Assembly (NCBI GenBank): GCA_963709555.1
Contig: CAVPWR010000003.1
Coordinates: 248,001-312,000, forward strand
Direction: 5' to 3'
Length of the DNA: 64,000 nucleotides
DNA from: Sulfurisoma sp963709555
GTDB lineage: Bacteria > Pseudomonadota > Gammaproteobacteria > Burkholderiales > Rhodocyclaceae
Each line of letters opens with the position of its first letter. Position 1 is the stretch's first letter. The notes under the pieces are model-generated. The model ran no database searches. It saw only the letters and a program-made list of their open reading frames with translations, and had not been told where the DNA came from. Shown piece after piece: positions 45,021 through 56,488 of this stretch. The translations under genes and the position numbers were made by a program.

Positions 45021-46334
45021 ATGGATACGACCCAAGTTGCCGCCCCGGCCCCCAGTTCCCTCGAGCGCCGCATCGACATGGCGGTGCCGCTGGCCGACAT
45101 CGACAAGGAAGTCGAGCAGCGCCTCAAGCACATCGCCAAGACCGTCAAGATGGCGGGCTTCCGTCCGGGCAAGGTGCCGATGAAGATGGTGGCCCAGAAC
45201 TACGGCCAGCAGGCGCGGTCCGAGGCCGTCGGCGCGGCGGTCGAGCGCGTCTTCGGCGAGAAGGTGCGCGAGCAGAAGCTGCATGTGGCCGGTTATCCGC
45301 GCATCGAGCCCAAGGCCGCGGCCAATGACAGCCAAGTCGAATTCACCGCGATCTTCGAGGTCTATCCCGAGGTCAAACTGGGCGACATCTCCACCAGGGA
45401 AATCGAGAAGGCCACGCTGGCCGTGACCGACGCCGAGGTGGACAAGACCATCGACGTGCTGCGCAGCCAGCGCACCGCCTACCTGCCGGTCGAGCGCGTC
45501 TCGGCCAAGGGTGACCGCATGGTCATCGACTTCGTCGGCCGCAAGAACGGCGAGGAGTTCCAGGGCGGTCGCGCCGAGAACTTCACGGTGGAAGTTGGCG
45601 GCGGCCGCATGCTGCCCGACTTCGAGTCCGCGATCGAGGGCCTGGCCCCGGCCGCGCAGAAGACCTTCGACGTCAAGTTCCCCGAGGATTACAACGTGGC
45701 CGAGCTGAACGGCCAGACCGTGCAGTTCGACGTCTCAGTGCGCGCCGTGCTCGGTCCCGTGCTGCCCGAGCTCGATGCCGATTTCGCCAAGGCGCTCGGC
45801 ATCCCCGACGGCGACCTGGTCAAGATGCGCGAGGAAGTGCGCGCCAATCTCGAGCGCGAGGTCAAGAAGCGCCTGCAGGCCCGCGTCAAGAACCAGGTGA
45901 TGGACGCGCTGCTCGAAGTCAATCCGATCGACGTGCCGCAGGCGCTGGTGGAGATGGAATCGCAGCAGATGGCCGAGGCCGCGAAGAAGGACCTCGAGGG
46001 ACGCGGCGCCGCGATGAAGAACATGCCGGTCGAGCCGAGCTGGTTCACCGAGCAGGCGACGCGCCGGGTGAAGCTGGGTCTGGTGTTGGCCGAACTGGTC
46101 AAGGCCAAGGATCTGCACGCCAAGCCGGATCAGGTCAAGGCCATCGTCGAGGACTTCTCCCAGACCTTCGAGGACCCGAAGGAGGTCGTGCGCTGGTATT
46201 ACTCGCAGCCGCAGCGCCTGGCCGAGGCCGAAGCCCTGGCCATGGAAAACAACGTCGTCGAGTGGGCTTTGGCCAATGCTAAGGTCAGCGAGAAAGCTGC
46301 CGGCTTTGACGAGTTGATGGCTAATCAGGCATGA
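45021..46334 (+). CDS. tig: trigger factor
   Basis: A 437-residue ribosome-associated chaperone, usual length. The N-terminal ribosome-docking signature is KMAGFRPGKVPMKMV (GFRxGxxP, about residues 44-55). A peptidyl-prolyl isomerase domain follows (RMVIDFVGRKNGEEFQGGRA), then the helical C-terminal arms. ATG 45021 has a weak upstream site (AAGGATTC). Its stop overlaps clpP (ATGA), the usual tig-clpP-clpX order, with tRNA-Leu just upstream. Confidence 0.97.
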   Translation: MDTTQVAAPAPSSLERRIDMAVPLADIDKEVEQRLKHIAKTVKMAGFRPGKVPMKMVAQNYGQQARSEAVGAAVERVFGEKVREQKLHVAGYPRIEPKAAANDSQVEFTAIFEVYPEVKLGDISTREIEKATLAVTDAEVDKTIDVLRSQRTAYLPVERVSAKGDRMVIDFVGRKNGEEFQGGRAENFTVEVGGGRMLPDFESAIEGLAPAAQKTFDVKFPEDYNVAELNGQTVQFDVSVRAVLGPVLPELDADFAKALGIPDGDLVKMREEVRANLEREVKKRLQARVKNQVMDALLEVNPIDVPQALVEMESQQMAEAAKKDLEGRGAAMKNMPVEPSWFTEQATRRVKLGLVLAELVKAKDLHAKPDQVKAIVEDFSQTFEDPKEVVRWYYSQPQRLAEAEALAMENNVVEWALANAKVSEKAAGFDELMANQA

Positions 46335-46987
46335 TCACGCGCATGGACACCAACACAATGCAAAATCAGGGCGATCCCCAGATGCTCGGCATGGTCCCGA
46401 TGGTCATCGAGACCAGCGGCCGGGGCGAGCGGGCCTACGACATCTACTCGCGCCTGCTCAAGGAGCGCGTGATCTTCCTCGTCGGCCCGGTCAACGACAT
46501 GACCGCCAACCTGATCGTCGCGCAATTGCTGTTCCTCGAGTCGGAAAATCCGGACAAGGACATCTACCTCTACATCAACTCGCCCGGCGGGTCGGTTACG
46601 GCGGGCATGGCCATCTACGACACCATGCAGTTCATCAAGCCGGAAGTGAGCACGCTGTGCATCGGCCAGGCCGCCTCCATGGGCGCCTTCCTGCTGGCGG
46701 CTGGCGAAAAGGGCAAGCGCTACTGCCTGCCCAATTCACGCGTGATGATCCACCAGCCGATGGGCGGCTTCCAGGGCCAGGCCTCGGACATCGAGATCCA
46801 TGCCAAGGAAATCCTCTTCCTCAAGCAGAAGCTCAACGACATGCTGGCCAAGCACACCGGCCAGTCGATCGAGCGCATTGAAAAAGACACCGATCGCGAC
46901 AACTTCCTCTCGGCCGAGGCCGCGACCGAATATGGCCTGGTCGACAAGGTGCTGAGCAACCGCGCCGAAGCCGCCACGACCAGCTGA
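46331..46987 (+). CDS. clpP: ATP-dependent Clp protease proteolytic subunit ClpP
   Basis: A 218-residue serine protease subunit. The catalytic triad is visible: Ser in GQAASMGAFLL, His in VMIHQPMGGFQG, and Asp in EKDTDRDNFLSA. YLYINSPGGSVTAGMAIYDTM forms the oxyanion-side strand. It overlaps tig by 4 bp and precedes clpX by 34 bp. Start may be the Met at 46331 or MDTNTMQNQ a few codons later. Confidence 0.97.
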   Translation: MITRMDTNTMQNQGDPQMLGMVPMVIETSGRGERAYDIYSRLLKERVIFLVGPVNDMTANLIVAQLLFLESENPDKDIYLYINSPGGSVTAGMAIYDTMQFIKPEVSTLCIGQAASMGAFLLAAGEKGKRYCLPNSRVMIHQPMGGFQGQASDIEIHAKEILFLKQKLNDMLAKHTGQSIERIEKDTDRDNFLSAEAATEYGLVDKVLSNRAEAATTS

Positions 46988-47021
46988 GCGGCCGGCACCG
47001 TACCCCACGGAGAACAGAACG

Positions 47022-48311
47022 ATGGCAGAGAAAAAAGCGGGCAGCGGCGGTGGCAGCGAAAAGCTGCTGTATTGCTCCTTCTGCGGCAAGAGCCAGCACG
47101 AGGTCAAGAAACTCATAGCCGGCCCCTCGGTGTTCATCTGCGACGAGTGCATCGACCTCTGCAACGACATCATCCGCGACGAGATCACCGCCGAGCCGGG
47201 CAGCGGCAAGGCCACCGGCGACCTGCCGACGCCGCCGGAAATCCGCGGCCTCCTCGATTCCTATGTCATCGGCCAGGAGCAGGCGAAGAAGATCCTCGCC
47301 GTCGCCGTCTACAACCACTACAAGCGCCTGCGCCACAAGGAGAAGAAGTCCGGCGGCGACGAGGTGGAACTGGCCAAGAGCAACATCCTGCTGATCGGTC
47401 CCACCGGCTCGGGCAAAACGCTGCTGGCGCAGACGCTGGCGCGCATGCTCAATGTCCCCTTCGTCATGGCCGATGCCACGACGCTGACCGAGGCCGGCTA
47501 CGTCGGCGAGGATGTCGAGAACATCATCCAGAAGCTGCTGCAAAAGTGCGACTACGATGTCGATAAGGCGCAGCAGGGCATCGTCTATATCGACGAAATC
47601 GACAAGATCTCGCGCAAATCCGACAACCCCTCGATCACCCGCGACGTTTCCGGCGAGGGCGTGCAGCAGGCGCTGCTCAAGCTGATCGAGGGCACGGTGG
47701 CCTCGGTGCCGCCGCAGGGCGGTCGCAAGCACCCGAACCAGGACTTCGTCCAGCTCGACACCACCAACATCCTGTTCATCTGCGGCGGCGCCTTCGGCGG
47801 CCTGGAGAAGGTGATCCGCAACCGCTCCGAGCGGGGCGGCATGGGCTTCTCCGCCGAGGTGAAGAGCAAGGAAGACAAAAAGGCGATAGGCGAGGTGCTG
47901 CGCGGCGTCGAGCCGGAGGACCTGATCAAGTACGGCCTGATTCCCGAGCTGATCGGGCGTCTGCCGGTGGTCGCGACCCTTGAGGAGCTCAAGGAGGATG
48001 CCCTGGTGCAGATCCTCGTCGAGCCCAAGAACGCGCTGATCAAGCAATACCAGAAGCTTTTCATCATGGAAGGCGCCGAACTCGAAGTGCGCCCCGCCGC
48101 CCTGCTGGCGATCGCGCGCAAGGCGCTCAAGCGCAAGACCGGCGCCCGCGGCCTGCGTTCCATCCTCGAAGCGGCGCTGCTCGACACCATGTACGAGCTG
48201 CCGGCCCTGGACAACGTGACCAAGGTCGTGATCGACGAGAGCACCATCGAGTCGGCCGGCCAGCCGCTGCTGATCTACGCCGACCAGCCCAAGGTATCGG
48301 GCTCCAACTGA
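47022..48311 (+). CDS. clpX: ATP-dependent Clp protease ATPase subunit ClpX
   Basis: A 429-residue unfoldase. The N-terminal zinc finger is LYCSFCGKSQHEV...FICDECIDLC; Walker A GPTGSGKTLLAQ; Walker B GIVYIDEIDKI; the ClpP-docking loop has IGF-type sequence around GGMGFSAEV. It delivers substrates to ClpP. A GGAGAA site lies upstream of ATG 47022. About 100 bp with GC-rich inverted sequence separate it from lon; I see no clear terminator there. Confidence 0.97.
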   Translation: MAEKKAGSGGGSEKLLYCSFCGKSQHEVKKLIAGPSVFICDECIDLCNDIIRDEITAEPGSGKATGDLPTPPEIRGLLDSYVIGQEQAKKILAVAVYNHYKRLRHKEKKSGGDEVELAKSNILLIGPTGSGKTLLAQTLARMLNVPFVMADATTLTEAGYVGEDVENIIQKLLQKCDYDVDKAQQGIVYIDEIDKISRKSDNPSITRDVSGEGVQQALLKLIEGTVASVPPQGGRKHPNQDFVQLDTTNILFICGGAFGGLEKVIRNRSERGGMGFSAEVKSKEDKKAIGEVLRGVEPEDLIKYGLIPELIGRLPVVATLEELKEDALVQILVEPKNALIKQYQKLFIMEGAELEVRPAALLAIARKALKRKTGARGLRSILEAALLDTMYELPALDNVTKVVIDESTIESAGQPLLIYADQPKVSGSN

Positions 48312-48417
48312 TCCTTCCGCCCGGGGCCGGGTCGCTCGACGCAGCTGCCCGCCCCGGGTTGATCGCCGGCAAACCGTCCCCATGTTCTGGGGGCAGTCTC
48401 ACTAAAAGGACATGACC

Positions 48418-50850
<2,433 letters not shown>

Positions 50851-50912
50851 AGCGACGCAGCGCCGACAGCACCGGGGGGCGGCGGACCTGATAGAATTCC
50901 GCCGCCCGCTTT

Positions 50913-50988
50913 GGGCGCTTAGCTCAGTTGGTAGAGCGTCTGCCTTACACGCAGAATGTCGGCGGTTCGAGCCCGTCAGCGCCCACCA
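50913..50988 (+). tRNA. tRNA-Val (anticodon TAC)
   Basis: Acceptor stem GGGCGCT (50913-50919) pairs with AGCGCCC (50978-50984). The anticodon arm TCTGC, loop CTTACAC, GCAGA gives TAC at 50946-50948. The T arm has GGTTCGAGCCC. CCA is encoded at 50986-50988. Length is 76 nt. Confidence 0.97.
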
Positions 50989-51000
50989 GTCAATTACCAG

Positions 51001-51026
51001 AAAAGCGAACCAGCGTTCGCTTTTTT
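51001..51026 (+). terminator. rho-independent terminator after tRNA-Val
   Basis: AAAAGCGAAC (51001-51010) pairs with GTTCGCTTTT (51014-51023) around a CAGC loop-like spacer, followed by more T. It lies between the tRNA and ppiD. Confidence 0.8.
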
Positions 51027-51047
51027 CGTTTCCAGGATACCGAGAGC

Positions 51048-52964
51048 ATGTTCGACTCCGTACGCAACAACAAGAAGATCATCCAGATCGTCCTGGCCCT
51101 GATCATCCTCCCCTTCGCCTTCTGGGGCGTCGAGTCCTATGTCAGCGGCGGCGGTCGCGGCGAGGATGTCGCCAAGGTAGGCGGCATCGGCATCTCGCAG
51201 CAGGAATTCCAGCAGTCGCTGCGCGAGCAGCAGGAAAGGCTGCGGCCGATGCTCGGCGGCAACGTCAACCCGGCCATGCTCGACAACCCCGAGCTGCGCC
51301 GCGCGGTGCTCGACACCATGATCAATCAGAACCTGCTGGCGCTGAATGCGCGCAAGGCCAAGCTGACCGTCAGCGACGCCCAGCTCGCCGAGTTCATCGC
51401 CTCCGTGCCGCAGCTGCAGGAGAACGGAAAATTTTCCAAGGCACGCTACGAGGCGGTGGTTGCCTCGCAGGGCATGAGCAAGGAGATGTTCGAGGCGCGG
51501 CTGCGCCAGGACCTGGCCATGCAGCAGGCGATGGCCGCCGTGGCCGACGCGGCCATGCCCAGCCGCGCCGCCGCCGAACGCTGGATCGCCACCCAGCTCG
51601 AAGAGCGCGAGATCGCCGAGGCGATGCTGCGCCCCGAGCAGTACGCGGCGCAGGTCAAACTCGGCGCCGATGCCGTCAAGACTTACTATGAAGCCAACAA
51701 GAAGCAGTTCGAGACGCCCGAGCAGGTCAGGGTCGAGTTCGTCGTGCTCAACCAGGACAAGCTGGCCGAACAGGTGACGGTCGCCGACGAAGCGGTGAAG
51801 AAGGCCTACGAGGCGCAGGCCGACCGCTACAAGCAGCCGGAAACGCGGCGCGCCAGCCATATCCTGATCACCGCCGCCAAGGGCGCGCCCGAGGCGGAGG
51901 CCAAGTCCGCGCAGGCCAGGGCCGAAGCCCTGCTGGTGCAGTTGAAGAAGGCGCCCGGCGACTTCGAGAAGCTGGCGCGCGAGAACTCGCAGGACCCCGG
52001 CTCGGCCGCCAAGGGCGGCGACCTCGACTGGTTCGGCCGCGGCATGATGGTCAAGCCCTTCGATGACGCCGCCTTCGCGCTCAAGGAAGGCCAGGTCTCG
52101 GAGCTGGTGCGCTCGGACTTCGGCTTCCACATCATCAAGCTCACCGGCGTGCGCGCCGAGCGCGCCAGGCCCTACGACGAGGTCAAGGGCGAGATCGCGG
52201 CCGATCTCAAGCGCCAGTCGGCGGCGAAGGCCTACGCCGAGTCGGCCGAGGGCTTCACCAACATGGTCTACGAGCAGGCCGACAGCCTCAAGCCCGTCAT
52301 CGAGAAATACAAGCTGGCGCCGCGCCAGAGCGACTGGATCGTCAAGAACGGTGCCGCAGTGCCGCCATTCACCAACGCCAAGCTGATGGCCGCGCTGTTC
52401 TCTGACGACGCGCTGAAGAACAAGCGCAACACCGAGGCGGTGGAAGTCGCCAGCAACACGCTGGTGGCGGCGCGGGTGCTGGAACACAAGCCGGCGGCTC
52501 TGCAGTCCATGGAATCGGTGCAGTCGATCATCGAGAAGATCCTCGTTCGCCAGGAGGCGTCCAAGCTCGCCGCCACGGATGGTGCCGAGAAACTGGCCCG
52601 CCTGCAGAAGGGCGAGAGCGTCAACCTGTCCTGGGGCACCGCGCGCAGCATCACCCGCGCCAACGCACCGCAGTTGCCGCCGGATGCGGTGGGCGCGATC
52701 TTCAAGGCCCCGGCCAACGATGGCGCCAAGACTCCGAGCTATGTCGGCACCCGGGTGCCGGGCGGCGCCTATGCGCTGTATCGCATCGGCTCGGTGAAGA
52801 AGTTCGCGGCAACCCCTGGCGCGGAGCCGCCCGCCGCCCGCGCGCTGCGCCAGAAATACGCGCAGACCATAGCCGAGCAGGAGTTGATGGCCTGGATGGA
52901 TGCCCTCAAGACCCGCCACGAGGTGACGATCAACAAGGCGGCGTTCGAGGCCAAGGAAAAGTAA
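51048..52964 (+). CDS. ppiD: periplasmic folding chaperone/PPIase PpiD
   Basis: A 638-residue inner-membrane-anchored PpiD/SurA-type protein. It opens MFDSVRNNKKIIQIVLALIILPFAFWGVES with one membrane helix (about 11-29), then a SurA-N-like helical region, and one parvulin domain (RRASHILITAAKG... NSQDPGSAAKGGDLDWFGRGMMVKPF... SDFGFHIIKLTGVR, about residues 260-365). It helps newly exported proteins fold at the Sec exit. AGGATACCGAGAGC before ATG 51048 includes a usable site. A perfect terminator separates it from the convergent fabI. Confidence 0.95.
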   Translation: MFDSVRNNKKIIQIVLALIILPFAFWGVESYVSGGGRGEDVAKVGGIGISQQEFQQSLREQQERLRPMLGGNVNPAMLDNPELRRAVLDTMINQNLLALNARKAKLTVSDAQLAEFIASVPQLQENGKFSKARYEAVVASQGMSKEMFEARLRQDLAMQQAMAAVADAAMPSRAAAERWIATQLEEREIAEAMLRPEQYAAQVKLGADAVKTYYEANKKQFETPEQVRVEFVVLNQDKLAEQVTVADEAVKKAYEAQADRYKQPETRRASHILITAAKGAPEAEAKSAQARAEALLVQLKKAPGDFEKLARENSQDPGSAAKGGDLDWFGRGMMVKPFDDAAFALKEGQVSELVRSDFGFHIIKLTGVRAERARPYDEVKGEIAADLKRQSAAKAYAESAEGFTNMVYEQADSLKPVIEKYKLAPRQSDWIVKNGAAVPPFTNAKLMAALFSDDALKNKRNTEAVEVASNTLVAARVLEHKPAALQSMESVQSIIEKILVRQEASKLAATDGAEKLARLQKGESVNLSWGTARSITRANAPQLPPDAVGAIFKAPANDGAKTPSYVGTRVPGGAYALYRIGSVKKFAATPGAEPPAARALRQKYAQTIAEQELMAWMDALKTRHEVTINKAAFEAKEK

Positions 52965-52980
52965 GCCGATCCGGTTCATC

Positions 52981-53018
52981 AAACGACAAGGGCGCGAAGT
53001 ATCGCGCCCTTGTCGTTT
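52981..53018. terminator. bidirectional rho-independent terminator between ppiD and fabI
   Basis: A perfect 17-bp inverted repeat (52981-52997 and 53002-53018) with an AGTA loop, ending AAACGACAAGGG on one side and CCCTTGTCGTTT on the other. It sits midway between two convergent stop codons. Confidence 0.9.
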
Positions 53019-53033
53019 CCGGAGTCCGCTTCG

Positions 53034-53834
53034 TCAGCCCGGTAAAGGGTCGGCGTTGCCCAGCGCCGTGGTGTTGAGGCCGCCATCGACGTACATGATC
53101 TCGCCGGTGATGCCGCTGGCGAGGTCGGACAGCATGAAGGCCGCGGCGTTGCCGACTTCCTCGATGGTGACGTTGCGGCGCAGCGGCGCGTGGTGGGCGT
53201 TGTAGGCGAGCAGCTTGCCGAAGTTGCCGATGCCGGAGGCAGCCAGCGTCTTGATCGGGCCGGCCGAGATGGCGTTGGCGCGGATGCCCTGCGGGCCGAG
53301 GCAGAAGGCGAGGTAGCGGGTCGCCGCTTCGAGGCTGGCCTTGGCCAGGCCCATGGTGTTGTAGTTGGGCAGGGTGCGCTCGGCGCCCAGATAGGTCAGC
53401 GCCAGCACCGCGGCGTTGTGGCCCTTGAGCAGCATGGGGCGGGCCGCCTTGGCCAGCGCCGGATAGCTGTAGGAGGAGATGTCGTGGGCGATGCGGAAGC
53501 CTTCGCGGGTGATGCCCTCGAGGAAATCGCCCTCGATCGCCTCGCTCGGGGCGAAGGCGATGGAATGCACCAGGCCGTCGAGACCCTCCCAGCCCTTGCC
53601 CAGTTCGGCGAACAGGTCGTTGATCTGGGCGTCGTCGGCGACGTCCAGCGGGAAGATCAGGTTGCTGCCGAGTTCCTCGGCGAACTTGGCGATGCGTTCC
53701 TTGAAGCGTTCGTTCTGGTAGGTGAAGGCCAGTCGCGCGCCCTCGCGGTGGCAGGCCTTGGCGATGCCGTAAGCGATCGATCGGTTCGAGATCAGTCCGG
53801 TGATCAGGATACGTTTGCCGGCAAGAAAACCCAT
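53034..53834 (-). CDS. fabI: enoyl-ACP reductase (NADH) FabI
   Basis: A 266-residue short-chain-dehydrogenase-type reductase for the last step of fatty acid elongation. MGFLAGKRILITGLISNRSIAYGIA carries the FabI-type NAD site, and LTYLGAERTLPNYNTMGLAKASLEAAT has the Tyr-x6-Lys active site. AISAGPIKTLAASGI is also a FabI signature. Start is ATG 53834, with GGGAGG about 7 bp upstream. It is the target of triclosan in other bacteria. Confidence 0.97.
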   Translation of the reverse strand: MGFLAGKRILITGLISNRSIAYGIAKACHREGARLAFTYQNERFKERIAKFAEELGSNLIFPLDVADDAQINDLFAELGKGWEGLDGLVHSIAFAPSEAIEGDFLEGITREGFRIAHDISSYSYPALAKAARPMLLKGHNAAVLALTYLGAERTLPNYNTMGLAKASLEAATRYLAFCLGPQGIRANAISAGPIKTLAASGIGNFGKLLAYNAHHAPLRRNVTIEEVGNAAAFMLSDLASGITGEIMYVDGGLNTTALGNADPLPG

Positions 53835-53870
53835 TGTGATGCCTCCCGATCGGCCGCCCCGAGAGAGGCG

Positions 53871-53915
53871 GCGCCCCCTGTGGGGGCAGCGAATGAAGTG
53901 AGCGTGGGGGGCCAT
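53871..53915. repeat. GC-rich intergenic repeat, short form
   Basis: GCGCCCCCTGTGGGGGCAGC, then GAATGAAGTGAGCG, then TGGGGGGCCAT. It contains the inverted GCCCCC/GGGGGC. Elements of this type are familiar from intergenic regions of betaproteobacteria, and the same outer parts occur at 43943-44032. It lies between fabI and the divergent substrate-binding protein gene. Confidence 0.65.
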
Positions 53916-53971
53916 CTTTTCCCCATGCGAATGACCGGGGGATTATAGCGGATAGGCTAAACTCGCAACCC

Positions 53972-56113
53972 ATGCGTTCACTAAGGCTTGCGCTCATCGC
54001 CCTGTTGCTCTCCGCCTGCGGCCCGGTCTGGAACGACCCCTATCCGGCCGCCGATCGCGGCAAGAACGTCCTCTACACCGCCTTCACCGAGCGGCCCAAG
54101 CACCTCGATCCGGTGCAGTCCTACAGCGAGGACGAGATCACCTTCACCGCCCAGATCTACGAGCCGCCGCTGCAGTACCACTACCTCAAGCGCCCCTACG
54201 AACTGATTCCCGGCACCGCCGTCGAGGTGCCGAAGCCGCGCTACCTCGACGCCCGGGGCCGCCCGTTGCCCGACACCGCCGATGCGGCCCGCATCGCCTA
54301 CACCGACTACGTCATCCGCATCCGCCCCGGCATCAGGTATCAGCCGCACCCCGCCTTCGCCGCGCAGCCGGCCGACATCTCCGGCTTCCACCGTCTCGCC
54401 GACTTCCCCAACCGCGGCACGCGCGAGCTGACCGCCGACGACTACGTCTACGAGATCAAGCGCCTCGCCCACCCGCGGCTGCACTCGCCCATCCTCGGCC
54501 TGATGGAGGAATACATCGTCGGCCTCGGCGACCTGGCCAAGTCGCTGCAGCAGCAGCAAAAGTCGGCGCCGGCGGCACGCCAAAGCGAGTGGCTGGACCT
54601 GCGCCAACACGCGCTCTCCGGCGTCGAGGTCATCGACAAGACCAGCTACCGCATCCGCATCAAGGGCAAGTACCCGCAGTTCCTCTACTGGCTGGCCATG
54701 CCCTTCTTCGCGCCCGTGCCGTGGGAGGCCGACCGCTTCCACAGCCAGCCCGGCATGGCCGAGAAGAACCTCACGCTCGACTGGTACCCGATCGGCACCG
54801 GCCCCTACATGCTGACCGAGAACAACCCGAACGCGCGCATGGTGCTGGAGAAGAACCCCAACTACCGCGGCGAAACCTACCCCTGCGAGGGCGAGTCAGG
54901 CGAACCGGTTGACGACAAGGCGGCCGGCCTGCTCGCCGATTGCGGCAAGACGCTGCCCTTCATCGACCGCATCGTATTCACCCGCGAGAAGGAGCAGATT
55001 CCCTACTGGAACAAGTTCCTGCAGGGCTACTACGACGCCTCCGGCATTTCCTCCGACAGCTTCGACCAGGCCGTGCAGGTGGTCAGCGGCGGCGACGTCA
55101 CCCTCACCGCGGGCATGCGCGCGCAGGGCATTTCGCTCACCACCTCGGTGGCCACCTCGACCATGTACATGGGCTTCAACATGCTCGATCCCCTGGTGGG
55201 CGGGACATCGGAAGAGGCGCGCAAGCTGCGCCAGGCCATCTCGATAGCCGTCGACCAGGAAGAGTTCATCTCCATCTTCCAGAACGGCCGCGGCCAGGCC
55301 GCGCAGAGCCCGATCCCGCCCGGCATCTTCGGCTACGTCGATGGACGCGCCGGCATCAACCCCGAGATGTACCAATGGGACGATGATGCGGGTGGCGGCA
55401 AGCCCCGGCGCAAGTCCGTCGAAGTGGCGAAGAAGCTGCTGGCCGAGGCCGGCTGGCCCGACGGCCGCAATGCGAAGACCGGCGAGCCGCTGCTCATCAA
55501 CCTCGACACCACGGCCACCGGCGTCGGCGCCAAGTCGCGCATCGACTGGCTCAACAAGCAGTTCCTGAAAATCGGCGTGCAGCTGGTGGTGCGCAGCACC
55601 GACTACAACCGCTTCCAGGAAAAGGTGCGCAAGGGGGCGGTGCAGCTGTTCTACTTCGGCTGGAACGCCGACTACCCCGACCCCGAGAACTTCCTCTTCC
55701 TGCTCTACGGCCCGCAGGGCAAGGTGAAGTTTTCCGGCGAGAACGCCTCCAACTACGCCAACCCCGAGTTCGACCGCCTCTTCGACGCAATGCGCGCCAT
55801 GGAAAACGGCCCGCGCCGCCAGGCCATCATCGACAAAATGCTCGCCATCCTGCGCCACGACGCACCATGGATCTGGGGCTTCCACCCCAAGGACTACACG
55901 CTGCGCCACGCCTGGCTCACCAACCGCAAGCCGTCCAAGGTCGGCCACAACACGCTCAAGTACCAGCGCGTCGATGCCGCGCGCCGCGAGCAGCTGCGGG
56001 CCGAGTGGAACCGGCCCCTGCTGTGGCCGCTGGCGCTGGTCGGGCTGCTGCTGGCGGCGGTTGCCCTGCCGGCCGCGCTCGGCCATCGCCGGCGCGAGCG
56101 CGCGACCGGCTAG
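53972..56113 (+). CDS. ABC transporter substrate-binding lipoprotein, peptide type (YejA-like)
   Basis: A 713-residue SBP family 5 protein. The signal peptide ends in lipobox LLSAC (Cys at residue 16). The body has the oligopeptide-binding pattern: RPKHLDPVQSYSEDE near the start, GTGPYMLTENNPNARMVLEKNPNY in the middle, and YFGWNADYPDPENFLFLLYGP near the end. The C-terminus adds a membrane helix (PLLWPLALVGLLLAAVALPAALG), unusual for an SBP. A repeat copy (54558-54581) sits in the region giving QQKSAPAARQ. With the permeases and fused ATPase downstream it forms a Yej-type peptide importer. Confidence 0.92.
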   Translation: MRSLRLALIALLLSACGPVWNDPYPAADRGKNVLYTAFTERPKHLDPVQSYSEDEITFTAQIYEPPLQYHYLKRPYELIPGTAVEVPKPRYLDARGRPLPDTADAARIAYTDYVIRIRPGIRYQPHPAFAAQPADISGFHRLADFPNRGTRELTADDYVYEIKRLAHPRLHSPILGLMEEYIVGLGDLAKSLQQQQKSAPAARQSEWLDLRQHALSGVEVIDKTSYRIRIKGKYPQFLYWLAMPFFAPVPWEADRFHSQPGMAEKNLTLDWYPIGTGPYMLTENNPNARMVLEKNPNYRGETYPCEGESGEPVDDKAAGLLADCGKTLPFIDRIVFTREKEQIPYWNKFLQGYYDASGISSDSFDQAVQVVSGGDVTLTAGMRAQGISLTTSVATSTMYMGFNMLDPLVGGTSEEARKLRQAISIAVDQEEFISIFQNGRGQAAQSPIPPGIFGYVDGRAGINPEMYQWDDDAGGGKPRRKSVEVAKKLLAEAGWPDGRNAKTGEPLLINLDTTATGVGAKSRIDWLNKQFLKIGVQLVVRSTDYNRFQEKVRKGAVQLFYFGWNADYPDPENFLFLLYGPQGKVKFSGENASNYANPEFDRLFDAMRAMENGPRRQAIIDKMLAILRHDAPWIWGFHPKDYTLRHAWLTNRKPSKVGHNTLKYQRVDAARREQLRAEWNRPLLWPLALVGLLLAAVALPAALGHRRRERATG
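54558..54581 (+). repeat. KVG-type dispersed repeat, copy 9
   Basis: AAAAGTCGGCGCCGGCGGCA followed by CGCC, inside the substrate-binding protein gene. Here the host reads it in another frame (KSAPAAR), unlike the KVG reading of other copies. Confidence 0.6.
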
Positions 56114-56133
56114 ACCTATCCGCTCGTGGCGGG

Positions 56134-56430
56134 TCAGCCCGCCCGGCGGGGCCTGCCGTAAAGGGCCCGCAACTCGTCCTTGACGGCCTCGAGGCGGTCG
56201 CGCCGCTCGCGCGACAGCTGGCTGCCCGCGCGGTTGATGTAGAAGCTGAGCATCGACATGGCCGAACGAAAGGGATCGGCCTTGCGCCGCGTGCTCGCCT
56301 CCGCCGACCGCTTGAGCGAAAGGGCGATCGCGTACGGATCGGCCAGGCTGAACACGCCGGCTTCGAGATCGAGCGCGTTGCTGGCCTGCGTGACGCGCTG
56401 CGACCAGCGCTTGTCGTGGTTGGGGTTCAT
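56134..56430 (-). CDS. DUF3175 protein
   Basis: A 98-residue basic protein. WSQRVTQASNALDLEAGVFSLADPYAIALSLKRSAEAS and RKADPFRSAMSMLSFYINRAG match the DUF3175 pattern I know from many soil and freshwater bacteria. No function is established. It is encoded antisense, between two genes of the peptide-transporter operon, and has its own direction, so it may have its own promoter in the short gap before the permease gene (56431-56488). Confidence 0.88.
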   Translation of the reverse strand: MNPNHDKRWSQRVTQASNALDLEAGVFSLADPYAIALSLKRSAEASTRRKADPFRSAMSMLSFYINRAGSQLSRERRDRLEAVKDELRALYGRPRRAG

Positions 56431-56488
56431 GGCTGGGAGGAAGTTCTACAGCGCTGCCGACGTGCGGCACTTGTTATGATGCGGGCCG

